From Colwellia ponticola (GTDB taxonomy: Bacteria; Pseudomonadota; Gammaproteobacteria; Enterobacterales; Alteromonadaceae), in contig NZ_SZVP01000002.1 in NCBI RefSeq assembly GCF_005885605.1, positions 310,001 to 374,000 of the forward strand: a DNA stretch of 64,000 nucleotides, given 5' to 3'. Positions 8,354 to 17,555 of the stretch are shown here, in pieces. The translations under genes were made by a program, and so were the position numbers. Each line of letters starts with the position of its first letter. Position 1 is the first letter of the stretch. The notes under the pieces were generated by a model. That model made no database searches. It saw only the letters and a program-made list of their open reading frames with translations, and was not told the origin of the DNA.

Positions 8354-9145
8354 TCACAGCCTCAATATTTTTGCACGTTCTTCGCGTTGCTCTTCTCGCT
8401 CTATTTCTAGTATGCGATCACGTACATTACGAATATGTTCGCTAGCTACTTTTTTCGCTGTTTCAGGCTGGCGATTCATAATCGCATTGTAGATTTGTTG
8501 ATGATGCTTATCAATCTGTTGTTTTTGGCGATCACGATGATACAAATTAGTTACCGAAGCCACGACACTATTGAGCATAAGTTGCATTAAATTTTGTAAG
8601 GTATGTACTAACACCGGGTTATGAGAAGCTTCATAGATCGCCCGATGAAAAGCGTGATCTAGTTGCGCCATATGTAGATTAGCCTTGCCAACATCGCCTG
8701 CTATTTTTATGTCTTGATTCACAGGTTCAGGTTTACCATTCATCGCATTATAAGCTTTTGTTATTTTATAAAAATCTTTCTCGGTGCCTCTTTCTGCAGC
8801 TAATTGAGCTGCCTCACACTCCAATAGCTCTCTTACTTCAAGCAAATCATAAAGTAGGCGAGGGTGACTATAGTATAAACGCGCTAACGGTGTTTCATTG
8901 TTCACGTCATCTAGCATACCAACCACAAATGAGCCCTGACCATGGCGAGTTTCTATGACACCACGACCTCGTAGATTTTTTAACGCCTCTCTAATTGTAG
9001 GTCTAGACACCTTTAACCGCTGGGTAAGTTGCCTTTCTGAAGGCACTTTATCACCGGGTTGTAAGGTACCATCCAAAATAAGCTCTTCTAAATGACGAGA
9101 AACTCTCATCGAATGGGTTTCAACAATGCTGTCTGTACTCACCAA
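8354..9145 (-). CDS. glcC: GntR/FadR-family regulator, probably of glycolate oxidase
   Basis: A 263-residue protein with an N-terminal GntR winged helix (LILDGTLQPGDKVPSERQL and LKVSRPTIREALKNLRGRGVIETRHGQGSFV, residues about 18-75) and a C-terminal all-helical FCD domain (VRELLECEAAQLAAERG, then HMAQLDHAFHRAIYEASHNPVL, with the conserved histidines that bind metal). FadR-subfamily regulators of this type control lactate, glycolate and pyruvate genes. It is divergent from glcDEF with a 377-base gap holding two TGGTAWTACCA palindromes, so the GlcC assignment rests mainly on context. An LldR-like role is the alternative. Confidence 0.85.
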   Translation of the reverse strand: MVSTDSIVETHSMRVSRHLEELILDGTLQPGDKVPSERQLTQRLKVSRPTIREALKNLRGRGVIETRHGQGSFVVGMLDDVNNETPLARLYYSHPRLLYDLLEVRELLECEAAQLAAERGTEKDFYKITKAYNAMNGKPEPVNQDIKIAGDVGKANLHMAQLDHAFHRAIYEASHNPVLVHTLQNLMQLMLNSVVASVTNLYHRDRQKQQIDKHHQQIYNAIMNRQPETAKKVASEHIRNVRDRILEIEREEQREERAKILRL

Positions 9146-9171
9146 TGTCTCCTTAGTTATAGCGTAAATAG

Positions 9172-9287
9172 TGGTAATACCAGTAATATGGTTTAGTAAG
9201 GGTCGCTAATTTATCTGATAATAATTTATAAAAAACAAAATTTTAAGTCATTAATGAAGTGCAGGGTAAATATTAATGGTATTACCA
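9172..9287. promoter_or_regulatory. Pair of GntR/FadR-type operators
   Basis: TGGTAATACCA and TGGTATTACCA are 11-base palindromes with the TGGTnnnACCA pattern bound by FadR-subfamily regulators such as PdhR and LldR. Their centres are 105 bases apart, close to ten helical turns, which would allow a loop. They lie 26-140 bases upstream of the glcC-like start and about 235-350 bases upstream of glcD. The rest of the gap to glcD has no open frame and holds a small inverted repeat, GTGCTTAAGCAC, near 9443. Confidence 0.7.
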
Positions 9288-9522
9288 GTAACTATTGAGC
9301 TAGACAAATATATTGCAATAACACTATTGTGAAGCACATGTTTTTTTACTCATTGCTTAGCAATACGACCAATACAGAGTAATAAGAACTTTACCAATAA
9401 GAAAACGGCTAGCGCGAGCAGTCGACAACAACAGCGGTGAGGTGCTTAAGCACAATAAAGTCTTTTTAGTAAACAATGAGCCCCTAATTAAATGAATACC
9501 AGCCCTAAAAACAGGTTGTACT

Positions 9523-11001
9523 ATGACAAAAATAACACCGGTAGAATTATCAGAGAAGTTAACATCATTTATTAACCCAGATTATGTGATAAGTGATGCT
9601 GAGACACAAAAAGTGTATGAATGCGATGGTCTTGCCGCTTATTGTGAAATGCCTATGCTAGTTGTCTTGCCAGAAACAGTAGAACAAGTACAGCGCGCTC
9701 TACAACTATTTAATCAATATGAAATCCCTGTGGTAGCTCGTGGCTCTGGCACCAGTTTATCTGCGGGTGCAACCCCTCATAAAGAAGGTGTTGTACTATC
9801 ACTTGCCAAGTTTACAAATATTCTGCACATAGACCCTAAAGCACGTACGGCTCGTTTGCAACCAGGCGTACGTAACCTTGCTATTAGTGAAGCAGCAGCA
9901 GAGCATGGCCTTTATTATGCGCCGGATCCATCGTCACAAATTGCCTGTTCTATTGGTGGTAATGTGGCGGAAAATGCAGGAGGCGTACACTGCCTTAAAT
10001 ATGGTTTAACCGTGCACAATGTTTTAAAAATAAACATGCTTACAGTCGAAGGTGAATTAATTTCAATAGGTAGTGAAGGTCTTGATAATTATGGCATGGA
10101 TTTACTTGCCTTAATTAACGGCTCTGAAGGTATGTTAGGTGTCATCACCGAAATTACGGTTAAATTATTACCTATTCCACAAAAAGCCCAAGTGATATTG
10201 GCTGGTTTTGATTCAGTACAAACCGCAGGAGACGCCGTAGGTCGTGTTATTTCTCAAGGTATTATCCCTGGCGGTTTAGAAATGATGGACTCTTATGCGA
10301 TAAAAGCTGCCGAAGCCTTTGCTAATGCAGGCTACCCTTTAGATGCCCAAGCACTGTTACTGTGTGAACTCGACGGTACTGAAGACGAAGTACAAGCCAA
10401 TACCCAACAGGTAGCCGAGTTATTTACTAAACTAGGCGCTACCAGTGTCCGCATATCCCAAAACGAGACAGAACGTGCACTTTTTTGGAAAGGAAGAAAG
10501 TCAGCTTTTCCTGCTGTTGGGCGTTTATCACCTGATTATTATTGTATGGATGGCACCATTCCTCGAGGTCAGCTTGCTTACGTGTTAACAGAAATTAATC
10601 GTTTATCGAAAGAGTATGATTTACGGGTAGCCAATGTTTTTCATGCCGGTGATGGTAATTTACATCCGCTCATTTTATTTGATGCAAACACCCCTGGCGA
10701 ATTTGAAAAGACCGAAGAGTTTGGCGGAAGAATTTTAGAACTTTGTGTTGAAGTCGGTGGCTGTATTACCGGAGAGCATGGCGTAGGTTTAGAGAAAATA
10801 CGTCAAATGGCAACGCAATTTAACGATAAAGAAATAGCGCAATTTCACCTTATTAAATCGGCTTTCGACCCCAAAACAACACTTAATCCAGGCAAAGGCA
10901 TTCCTATGTTAAAGCGCTGTCAAGAGTATCGTTCATTAGGCAAGTATAAAGATAAGCGTAAAGACTGCGCGCATCAGTCGACCGGAGAAAATCACGCATG
11001 A
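9523..11001 (+). CDS. glcD: Glycolate oxidase subunit GlcD (FAD-linked)
   Basis: The flavin subunit that oxidises glycolate to glyoxylate and passes electrons through GlcF to the membrane. The 492 residues carry the PCMH-type FAD-binding domain: VVARGSGTSLSAGATPH (about 73-89), PDPSSQIACSIGGNVAENAGG (about 129-149, in two parts) and GSEGMLGVITEI. The C-terminal oxidase domain ends with NVFHAGDGNLHPLI and GGCITGEHGVGLEK, typical of GlcD and D-lactate dehydrogenases. It is the first gene of a tight operon and overlaps glcE by four bases (ATGA). Confidence 0.96.
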   Translation: MTKITPVELSEKLTSFINPDYVISDAETQKVYECDGLAAYCEMPMLVVLPETVEQVQRALQLFNQYEIPVVARGSGTSLSAGATPHKEGVVLSLAKFTNILHIDPKARTARLQPGVRNLAISEAAAEHGLYYAPDPSSQIACSIGGNVAENAGGVHCLKYGLTVHNVLKINMLTVEGELISIGSEGLDNYGMDLLALINGSEGMLGVITEITVKLLPIPQKAQVILAGFDSVQTAGDAVGRVISQGIIPGGLEMMDSYAIKAAEAFANAGYPLDAQALLLCELDGTEDEVQANTQQVAELFTKLGATSVRISQNETERALFWKGRKSAFPAVGRLSPDYYCMDGTIPRGQLAYVLTEINRLSKEYDLRVANVFHAGDGNLHPLILFDANTPGEFEKTEEFGGRILELCVEVGGCITGEHGVGLEKIRQMATQFNDKEIAQFHLIKSAFDPKTTLNPGKGIPMLKRCQEYRSLGKYKDKRKDCAHQSTGENHA

Positions 11002-12224
11002 GTAGCATACAACAAAAATCCCCCACTGACTTCAAAGCGAATGATGATACTAACAACCTCATTAACCAAATTAAGCAGGCTGCTGATAATAAAACGCCGA
11101 TTAGAATAGAGGGTAATGGTACTAAACGCCAATTAGGCCACAGTATTAATAGTAATCACGCCGTTGTTTCTACGCGTGCACACAGCGGTATTATTAATTA
11201 TGACCCTGTTGAACTAGTCATGACCGCACGTGCAGGTACAACACTGGCTGAAATTGATGCAGTACTTGCAGAAAATCAGCAAACACTAGCTTGCGATCCC
11301 GCTCGTTTTAATGGGCAAGCGACTATTGGCGGTTCGTTGGCAACCAATCAGGCTGGCCCCTCAAGACCTTGGCTAGGCTCTTTACGTGACCATGTGCTGG
11401 GCGTAAACCTTATTAATGGTAAAGGTGAATACCTACGCTTTGGCGGCAAAGTCATGAAGAATGTTGCTGGTTACGATGTCTCAAGATTACAAGCGGGTGC
11501 TATGGGGACACTAGGATTAATGACTGAAATTAGTGTTAAAGTCTTACCGTTTGCTAGCGCTAGCATGACGGTGCGACAAGCTTTATCTCAGGCTGAAGCC
11601 ATTAGTAATATGAACTTATTAGCAGGGCAACCGACACCGCTAAGTGCAGCGAGTTGGGTGAATGGTTATTTATATTTACAGTTTTCAGGTGCGCAAAGTG
11701 CCGTAGAAAACGCGGTAAATAGTCTAGTTAGTGGGACGGTTAATAAAAAATTCACCACAGCCTCTCGTAAATACAACAATAGTGAAATATTAAGTCTCGA
11801 GCAGGCTAGCGATTTTTGGACACAACTACGCGATCAACAATTAGACTTTTTTAATAACCTGGCTGCGGATGAATCTCTTTGGCGCTTTTCTATTAACCCT
11901 ACTGCTTGGGATGACTTTAGTAACAATGTTGATGATAAAGCTTGGTTAGCCGATTGGGGCGGTGCATTACGCTGGCTAAAAGGTGACTTTAACCAAGAAA
12001 AACTCAGTGATTGGGCTCAACGACACGGCGGAGAAGTTACTTTATTTGCTCAAAGCCAAAAACAAAGCCAAAGAGACAGTCAAAATGAACATGATTTTAC
12101 AGGTGCGGGTCAAATTACATTACCGCCGATAAACCCAGTTATACAAAGAATTCAAACTAATATAAAAAATTCATTCGATCCTAACCGTATTCTAAATATT
12201 GGTCGTTTATATCATTGGAGCTAA
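10998..12224 (+). CDS. glcE: Glycolate oxidase FAD-binding subunit GlcE
   Basis: A second, smaller FAD-binding subunit of the glycolate oxidase complex. At 408 residues it is slightly longer than the roughly 350-residue E. coli GlcE. It shows GNGTKRQLGH, the pair TIGGSLATNQAGPSRPWLGS and GGKVMKNVAGYDVSRLQAGAMGTLGLMTEI (in parts), the standard GlcE flavin motifs. The C-terminus ends in FDPNRILNIGRLY, shared by this family. Start and end are both tightly packed: a four-base overlap with glcD and nine bases to glcF. Confidence 0.94.
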   Translation: MSSIQQKSPTDFKANDDTNNLINQIKQAADNKTPIRIEGNGTKRQLGHSINSNHAVVSTRAHSGIINYDPVELVMTARAGTTLAEIDAVLAENQQTLACDPARFNGQATIGGSLATNQAGPSRPWLGSLRDHVLGVNLINGKGEYLRFGGKVMKNVAGYDVSRLQAGAMGTLGLMTEISVKVLPFASASMTVRQALSQAEAISNMNLLAGQPTPLSAASWVNGYLYLQFSGAQSAVENAVNSLVSGTVNKKFTTASRKYNNSEILSLEQASDFWTQLRDQQLDFFNNLAADESLWRFSINPTAWDDFSNNVDDKAWLADWGGALRWLKGDFNQEKLSDWAQRHGGEVTLFAQSQKQSQRDSQNEHDFTGAGQITLPPINPVIQRIQTNIKNSFDPNRILNIGRLYHWS

Positions 12225-12233
12225 GGTTATATT

Positions 12234-13445
12234 ATGCAAACAAATATTCACCCAGACATAGCACAGCAGCCTAATGTAAGTGAAGCACAAGACATTCTTC
12301 GCTCCTGTGTACACTGTGGTTTTTGTACGGCCACATGTCCCACGTATCAATATTTTGGTGATGAACGAGATGGTCCTCGAGGCCGTATTTATCTTATTAA
12401 ACAACTCTTAGAAACCAATGAGGTGACTGACAAAACCCAAACCCATTTAGACCGCTGCCTAACTTGTCGTAGTTGTGAAACTACTTGCCCCTCTGGAGTC
12501 AAATATGGCCGTTTGGTCGATATAGGTAGAGGTATTGTAGAAAAAAAATTATCTCGTTCACCCCGCGATCGCTTTATACGTTGGTCAATACGTAAAATAT
12601 TACCTTACCCTAAGCGCTTCGGCTTTTTATTATTTTTGGGACAGTTATGTAGACCTGTATTAACAGGTAAATTAAAAGCAAAAGTTCCACCAAAACAAAA
12701 ACCGTCGCCTTGGCCAGCGTCTAGCCACCCACGTAAAATGATTGCCTTAGCGGGGTGTGCGCAGTCTTTAACAACGCCTAATACTAATGCAGCCAGTGCT
12801 AAGGTATTAGATAAAATAGGTATTACCTTAGTCGAAGCACCTAAAGCAGGCTGCTGCGGCGCTGTTGACTATCATTTAGCGGCACATGATGATGGTTTGA
12901 ACGCTATGCGTAAAAATATTGATGCATGGTGGCCAGCAATAGAAGCTGGCGCTGAGGCCATTGTCATGACTGCTTCAGGTTGTGGTGTCATGGTAAAAGA
13001 GTATGGCGAACTACTCGCAGGCGACCCTGACTATGCTGACAAAGCCCAAAGAGTTACTGAGCTTACCCAAGACATTAGTGAGATTTTAGCTAACGAAGAC
13101 CTTAGCCAACTAACCATTAAAGAGCAAAAGCCTACGGCTTATCACTGCCCTTGTTCCTTACAGCACGGACAACAATTAACAGGAGGTGTAGAAGCAATAC
13201 TTGAAAAGGCGGGGGTACCACTGACTAAAACAAAGGATAAACATTTATGCTGTGGCTCTGCCGGTACTTATTCTATTCTTGAGCCTGAAACTAGCCAGAA
13301 ATTATTAGCTAACAAATTAACGGCGTTAACAATCGACCAACCAGAGCAGATAGTTACAGCGAATGTCGGCTGCCAAATGCACTTGGAAACCAAAGCAAAG
13401 GTACCCGTTAAACATTGGATAGAATTACTCGAACCAAAAGAATAA
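12234..13445 (+). CDS. glcF: Glycolate oxidase iron-sulfur subunit GlcF
   Basis: Carries electrons from GlcD/GlcE to the quinone pool. The N-terminus holds two 4Fe-4S motifs, CVHCGFCTATCP and CLTCRSCETTCP (within residues about 25-90). The C-terminal half has two CCG domains, seen as AGCCGAVDYH and HLCCGSAGTYS, as in heterodisulfide-reductase-type subunits. The 403-residue length matches GlcF. The gene follows glcE by nine bases and ends the operon. Glycolate is a common exudate of marine phytoplankton, which fits a marine heterotroph. Confidence 0.96.
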   Translation: MQTNIHPDIAQQPNVSEAQDILRSCVHCGFCTATCPTYQYFGDERDGPRGRIYLIKQLLETNEVTDKTQTHLDRCLTCRSCETTCPSGVKYGRLVDIGRGIVEKKLSRSPRDRFIRWSIRKILPYPKRFGFLLFLGQLCRPVLTGKLKAKVPPKQKPSPWPASSHPRKMIALAGCAQSLTTPNTNAASAKVLDKIGITLVEAPKAGCCGAVDYHLAAHDDGLNAMRKNIDAWWPAIEAGAEAIVMTASGCGVMVKEYGELLAGDPDYADKAQRVTELTQDISEILANEDLSQLTIKEQKPTAYHCPCSLQHGQQLTGGVEAILEKAGVPLTKTKDKHLCCGSAGTYSILEPETSQKLLANKLTALTIDQPEQIVTANVGCQMHLETKAKVPVKHWIELLEPKE

Positions 13446-13520
13446 TGCTGCTAGGGGCTGTTGTTCCACATGACAAAGGCGATAACGGCGTAAAGTTGAG
13501 TAGTATTTGCTACATGACTC

Positions 13521-13549
13521 ACACCACGGCTTCCTAAAAACCGTGGTGT
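13521..13549. terminator. Possible bidirectional terminator between convergent genes
   Basis: A nine-base stem (ACACCACGG with CCGTGGTGT) sits in the gap between the convergent glcF and symporter-kinase genes. It lacks a clear T-run on either side, so it may act only as a 3'-end stabiliser or weak terminator. Confidence 0.45.
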
Positions 13550-13575
13550 TAGCCTAAGGTACTATGCAGCGCTAA

Positions 13576-16500
13576 TTATGTAAGGTTATGTGAGTAGTTT
13601 TTGGCTAAGTCTTCGGTCAATAATGAACTCATTAATGAGCGCAGCGCTAACGGCTTAATAATTTTGCGTAAATAACTAATATTATCTTGTGCCGCTCGCA
13701 TCATCAGGTCTTCATTGGTGGTTGCGGTAATAAGTATTGCGGGCAAACTATAGTAGCTTATTGCCCGTAGTTGCTTAATTAACGTAATGCCATTTATGTC
13801 ATGACTTAGCGAAGCGGAGTTTATCGCTGAACTCATCGCCGTACTCATGGTACTACGCTCTTCTGAGTTACTACTTAACTGATAATCCACCAGTAAAATA
13901 TCTATCTCATCTTCATGTTTAGCATAGATTTTTCTCGCTTGTTCAGCATTAGTCGCCGTAAAAACTTGGCATTGCCACGCCGTTAATAACGTTGACATCC
14001 CCTCGAGTATTGCTGGCTCATTATCAATACATAACACGCCAACACCTTGTAAATTCATACTCGCGGCAGGTAAGGTTTTTTTCGACGCTAATGGCTTGTT
14101 AGCTAAGGGTACCTTAACGCTAAACAGACAGCCATGACCGGGTTGTGATTTTAAATTTATGGCGTGTCCTAGTAATGTCGCCAAACTTTGCGCAATATTA
14201 AGCCCTAAACCTAAACCTTTATGACCGATAGCATTGGTATTGTTTAATTGCATAAACTGCTCAAAAACTTGCTGTTGCTTGTCTATGGGAATACCAGGGC
14301 CATTATCAAAAACTTGTATCGACAGCTCATTACCTTGCCTGCGACAACCTAACAATACCTTGCTTGGGTTATTATCGTTATTGTTGCTTTTATGGGCATA
14401 ACGAAAAGCATTACTAATAAAATTTTGTAAAATCCTTGTCAGTAAGGTGATATCGCTAGCTACGTACAGCTTGCTCATTTTACAGTGAAAATCGACATGA
14501 TACTCATCGGTTAACGCATTAAATTCATTGGTTAATCGGCTAAAAAGCTTTTTAATCTCAATCGGCTCAATTGTCGGGGTGATATTACCACTTTCAATGC
14601 GCGCTATTTCATTAAGATCAAGCAATAAGCTGTTTGCTATTTCTAAAGAGTTATCGATTTGTTTAATTTGCTGGCGTTCATCATGACTAACTCTTGGGCT
14701 TAAGGAGATTGCCGATGAAAACAATCTTGCTGCTGATAAGGGTTGCAGTAAATCATGACTACAAGCTTTTAAATATTGGCTTTTTTTTATGTGGGCTTGC
14801 TCCGCTTTTTTTTGTGCCTCGATGAGCTCAAGGTTAGCAAGAGCTAACTCTTTGTTGGCTTGTTCAAGCTCAGCAGTGCGGTACTTAACTCTTGATTCAA
14901 GATCGGTATTTTCTTCTTTTAACACCTCTTCAGTATGTCGGTACTGGCTAATATCAGAAAAAATCATCACAAAACCGCCGCCAGGTATTGGACTGCCTTC
15001 AATACGAATGTTTTTACCATTTTTTAGTTTATATTCGGTGTTATGACGACTACCTTCAGCAATATACTGCAAGCGTTTTTTAACGCGTGAATCAATATCT
15101 TTAGCAAAATAGCCTTGCTGACTTAAATTAAAATGTATTAAATTACTGATTGGGCTACCAATGTAAATTAACCGCTCAGGGTAATTAAAAATATCGAGGT
15201 ATTGTTTATTCCACGCGACTAACTTGAGTTCACTATCAATCACCGAAATACCTTCGCTAACATTTTCAATGGCGCTTTGTAATACGGTGCGACTAAACTC
15301 AAGTTGCTGGGTCGAGTTATCTTCTACCAACTTCGCCACTTGATCAAAAGCCATACCTTGGCTACTAATCGCTAACGAAGTAACTAATTTAGCCGAAGCC
15401 GAGCCTAAAACACGGGCAAGCGTGTTTTCAGCATGCAGTAATATTGCTTCATTAAATTTTTTATTACTCTTACTTTGATTCATGGCATGAAATTGTTCAA
15501 AGCAGCGGCTGGCTTTTTCTTTACCGATAAATCGTGCCACTAAGTATTCTAATTCAACGACATTGACTTTAGCTTGGTTGGGTAAACTCCATTGTATTTT
15601 TTTGCGGTCTTGATAAAAAAACTCACTTTGCATTTGTTCACGAATACTTTGTCTGGTGATTAAAGACACCAGCCACAGCACAATAATATTAGCCAGTAGG
15701 CCAATAAGGGTTATGACGGTTGTTTTAGGTAAATCAGTGTGTTCAAACGGATGAGCATATAGCCCTAATTGAGGCAGTAGGTTAAAGACAGACCAAATAA
15801 TAAAACCACTACTTATACCGGCTAATACGCCTGCTAACGTTGCCTTACGCCAATAAAAGGCCACAAATAACGCTGGGCCTATTTGCGCTAAAGCGCCAAA
15901 AGCTACTTCACCTAGTGACGATAAAGTATCGGGGGGCGATAGTAATAATAAACCATAACTTAAAAAGATAACCAGGGTTACTATGGCCTTGCGAATGAAT
16001 AATAGTTGTAATTGAAATTGGCTAAAATCTTGTTTTTGCTGGCGCGAAAAATTAAACATTAATGGAAAAATAATTTCATTACTAAGCATGGTACTTAAAG
16101 CAATAGTCGACACGATAACCATAGAGCTTGCTGCAGAAACCGCGCCTAAAAAAGCAAATAAAGACAACCACACTTGACCATTATAAGCGGGTAAAAAAAG
16201 CACATAAGCGTCGGCTGATAATGAATTACCATAATTTAAATTACCAGCTAACCCCAAAAAGCAAGCAAAAAAGCCAAAGATAAATAAATATACCGGTAAA
16301 ACCCACCTTGCCATAGTGCTTGATTTTTTATCTTTTATTTCAACAAACATCACTTGAAACTGTCTGGGTAAACACAAAAAAGCCGACATAGCGATAATGA
16401 GCATGCCAAATAAACCAAACAGGCTGCTAAATTCAAACTGCTCAGTCATATCGAACTGATCTTTAGATAACGCCCAAATCTCCATAGGCGATTCATAAAT

Positions 16501-17130
16501 AACAAAACAGACAAATAAGCCAACCACAAGAAAGGCAATAAGCTTGACCAATGATTCAAAGGCAATCGCTATCATTACCCCTGGGTGTCGCTCAGTGATA
16601 TCGATAGTGCGGATACCAAAAATAATGGTAAAAACGGCGAGGATAATGCTCACAATTAAACCCAGTTGCCACACCGGTAAATCAGGGGTTTGTTGTAATA
16701 TTTGATAAGAATTAACAATCGCTTTTAACTGTAACGCGATATAAGGCATGGTGCCTATTAAGGCGACTAAGGTCACTGTAATCGCTAGAACTTGCGATTT
16801 ACCAAAGCGTGCTGAGAGCAAATCTGCAATGGAGGTGATCCTCAGCTGTAAACTGGTTTTAATAATACGTTGAATAAACGGCCAAGCAACAACAAATAAC
16901 ACAATAGGCGCTAAATACACCGAGATGAAAGTAAAAGAGTAATTAGCGGCTTGGCCTGTCGTCCCTAGAAAACCCCAAGAGGTGCAATACACCCCTAACG
17001 ATAAGGCATAGATAATGGTTTGTTGCTTTATGGCTAACTTATTACGGTATTTCCCCCCTAAATGCGCAATAAGAAACAACAAGCCTATATAGCCAATACT
17101 CACGCTAACGAGTAACCAATTTGCAAACAT
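13576..17130 (-). CDS. Sodium:solute symporter-hybrid histidine kinase (CrbS-like)
   Basis: A 1184-residue fusion. Residues 1 to about 500 are a multi-helix sodium:solute symporter domain (for example LGVYCTSWGFLGTTGQAANYS and ATLAGVLAGISSGFIIW, in parts). A PAS domain follows (about 630-740, SVIDSELKLVAWNKQYLDIF), then a coiled coil, the phospho-acceptor region SHDLLQPLSAARLFSSAI (histidine near 790), an ATPase domain (NAFRYA, DNGPGIP, GLGLGLNIAQSLA) and a receiver with its aspartate in DILLVDYQLSS (near 1081). CrbS and CbrA are known relatives; CrbS acts with a LuxR-type regulator on acetate use. It is divergent from the porin and transporter block, which may be its target. The symporter-like part may sense rather than carry. 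Confidence 0.92.
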   Translation of the reverse strand: MFANWLLVSVSIGYIGLLFLIAHLGGKYRNKLAIKQQTIIYALSLGVYCTSWGFLGTTGQAANYSFTFISVYLAPIVLFVVAWPFIQRIIKTSLQLRITSIADLLSARFGKSQVLAITVTLVALIGTMPYIALQLKAIVNSYQILQQTPDLPVWQLGLIVSIILAVFTIIFGIRTIDITERHPGVMIAIAFESLVKLIAFLVVGLFVCFVIYESPMEIWALSKDQFDMTEQFEFSSLFGLFGMLIIAMSAFLCLPRQFQVMFVEIKDKKSSTMARWVLPVYLFIFGFFACFLGLAGNLNYGNSLSADAYVLFLPAYNGQVWLSLFAFLGAVSAASSMVIVSTIALSTMLSNEIIFPLMFNFSRQQKQDFSQFQLQLLFIRKAIVTLVIFLSYGLLLLSPPDTLSSLGEVAFGALAQIGPALFVAFYWRKATLAGVLAGISSGFIIWSVFNLLPQLGLYAHPFEHTDLPKTTVITLIGLLANIIVLWLVSLITRQSIREQMQSEFFYQDRKKIQWSLPNQAKVNVVELEYLVARFIGKEKASRCFEQFHAMNQSKSNKKFNEAILLHAENTLARVLGSASAKLVTSLAISSQGMAFDQVAKLVEDNSTQQLEFSRTVLQSAIENVSEGISVIDSELKLVAWNKQYLDIFNYPERLIYIGSPISNLIHFNLSQQGYFAKDIDSRVKKRLQYIAEGSRHNTEYKLKNGKNIRIEGSPIPGGGFVMIFSDISQYRHTEEVLKEENTDLESRVKYRTAELEQANKELALANLELIEAQKKAEQAHIKKSQYLKACSHDLLQPLSAARLFSSAISLSPRVSHDERQQIKQIDNSLEIANSLLLDLNEIARIESGNITPTIEPIEIKKLFSRLTNEFNALTDEYHVDFHCKMSKLYVASDITLLTRILQNFISNAFRYAHKSNNNDNNPSKVLLGCRRQGNELSIQVFDNGPGIPIDKQQQVFEQFMQLNNTNAIGHKGLGLGLNIAQSLATLLGHAINLKSQPGHGCLFSVKVPLANKPLASKKTLPAASMNLQGVGVLCIDNEPAILEGMSTLLTAWQCQVFTATNAEQARKIYAKHEDEIDILLVDYQLSSNSEERSTMSTAMSSAINSASLSHDINGITLIKQLRAISYYSLPAILITATTNEDLMMRAAQDNISYLRKIIKPLALRSLMSSLLTEDLAKNYSHNLT

Positions 17131-17555
17131 ATAATTCTCTAAGACTTTTAAGACGTAATTTATAACACGCGTTTTAACCGCTTTTGTGCCATCAAATTTA
17201 CCACATTTTTTAGGATAAAAATCGATATAACTTCTACGACTTAAGGACTAGTTGCTTTGTGCTAGGTGTCAGGTGCTAAGTCTTATTACCGATTGTTACA
17301 TTTTTGTACAAGCCTATGATGGCTAAGCCACCTAAGTGAACAAACGGATAAAGAAAAACTTAACACACCTTGTTTTTAATGCGCTTTAGCCAAGTTGAAA
17401 CCAATGTAGTTAGCTTTTACTCGCTGTCAGTAGCTTCAGTTAGGTTGCCTTTTATCACGTTAACTCGCCATAAAAGTCGTAGTAAATATAAAGTCGTAGT
17501 AAATAACGACATAAGTAGCTAGACAATAAGCAAATAAAAAATAAGGGAAATAGCA
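17131..17555. other. Divergent promoter region between kinase and porin
   Basis: This 425-base gap has no convincing open frame. It contains a tandem duplication of AAAGTCGTAGTAAAT at a 17-base offset (17473 and 17490), about 55 bases before the porin start, and a run TTGTTACATTTTTGTACAA near 17293. The duplication is a candidate regulator-binding site. A ribosome-binding site (AAGGGAAA) precedes the porin ATG. Confidence 0.4.
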
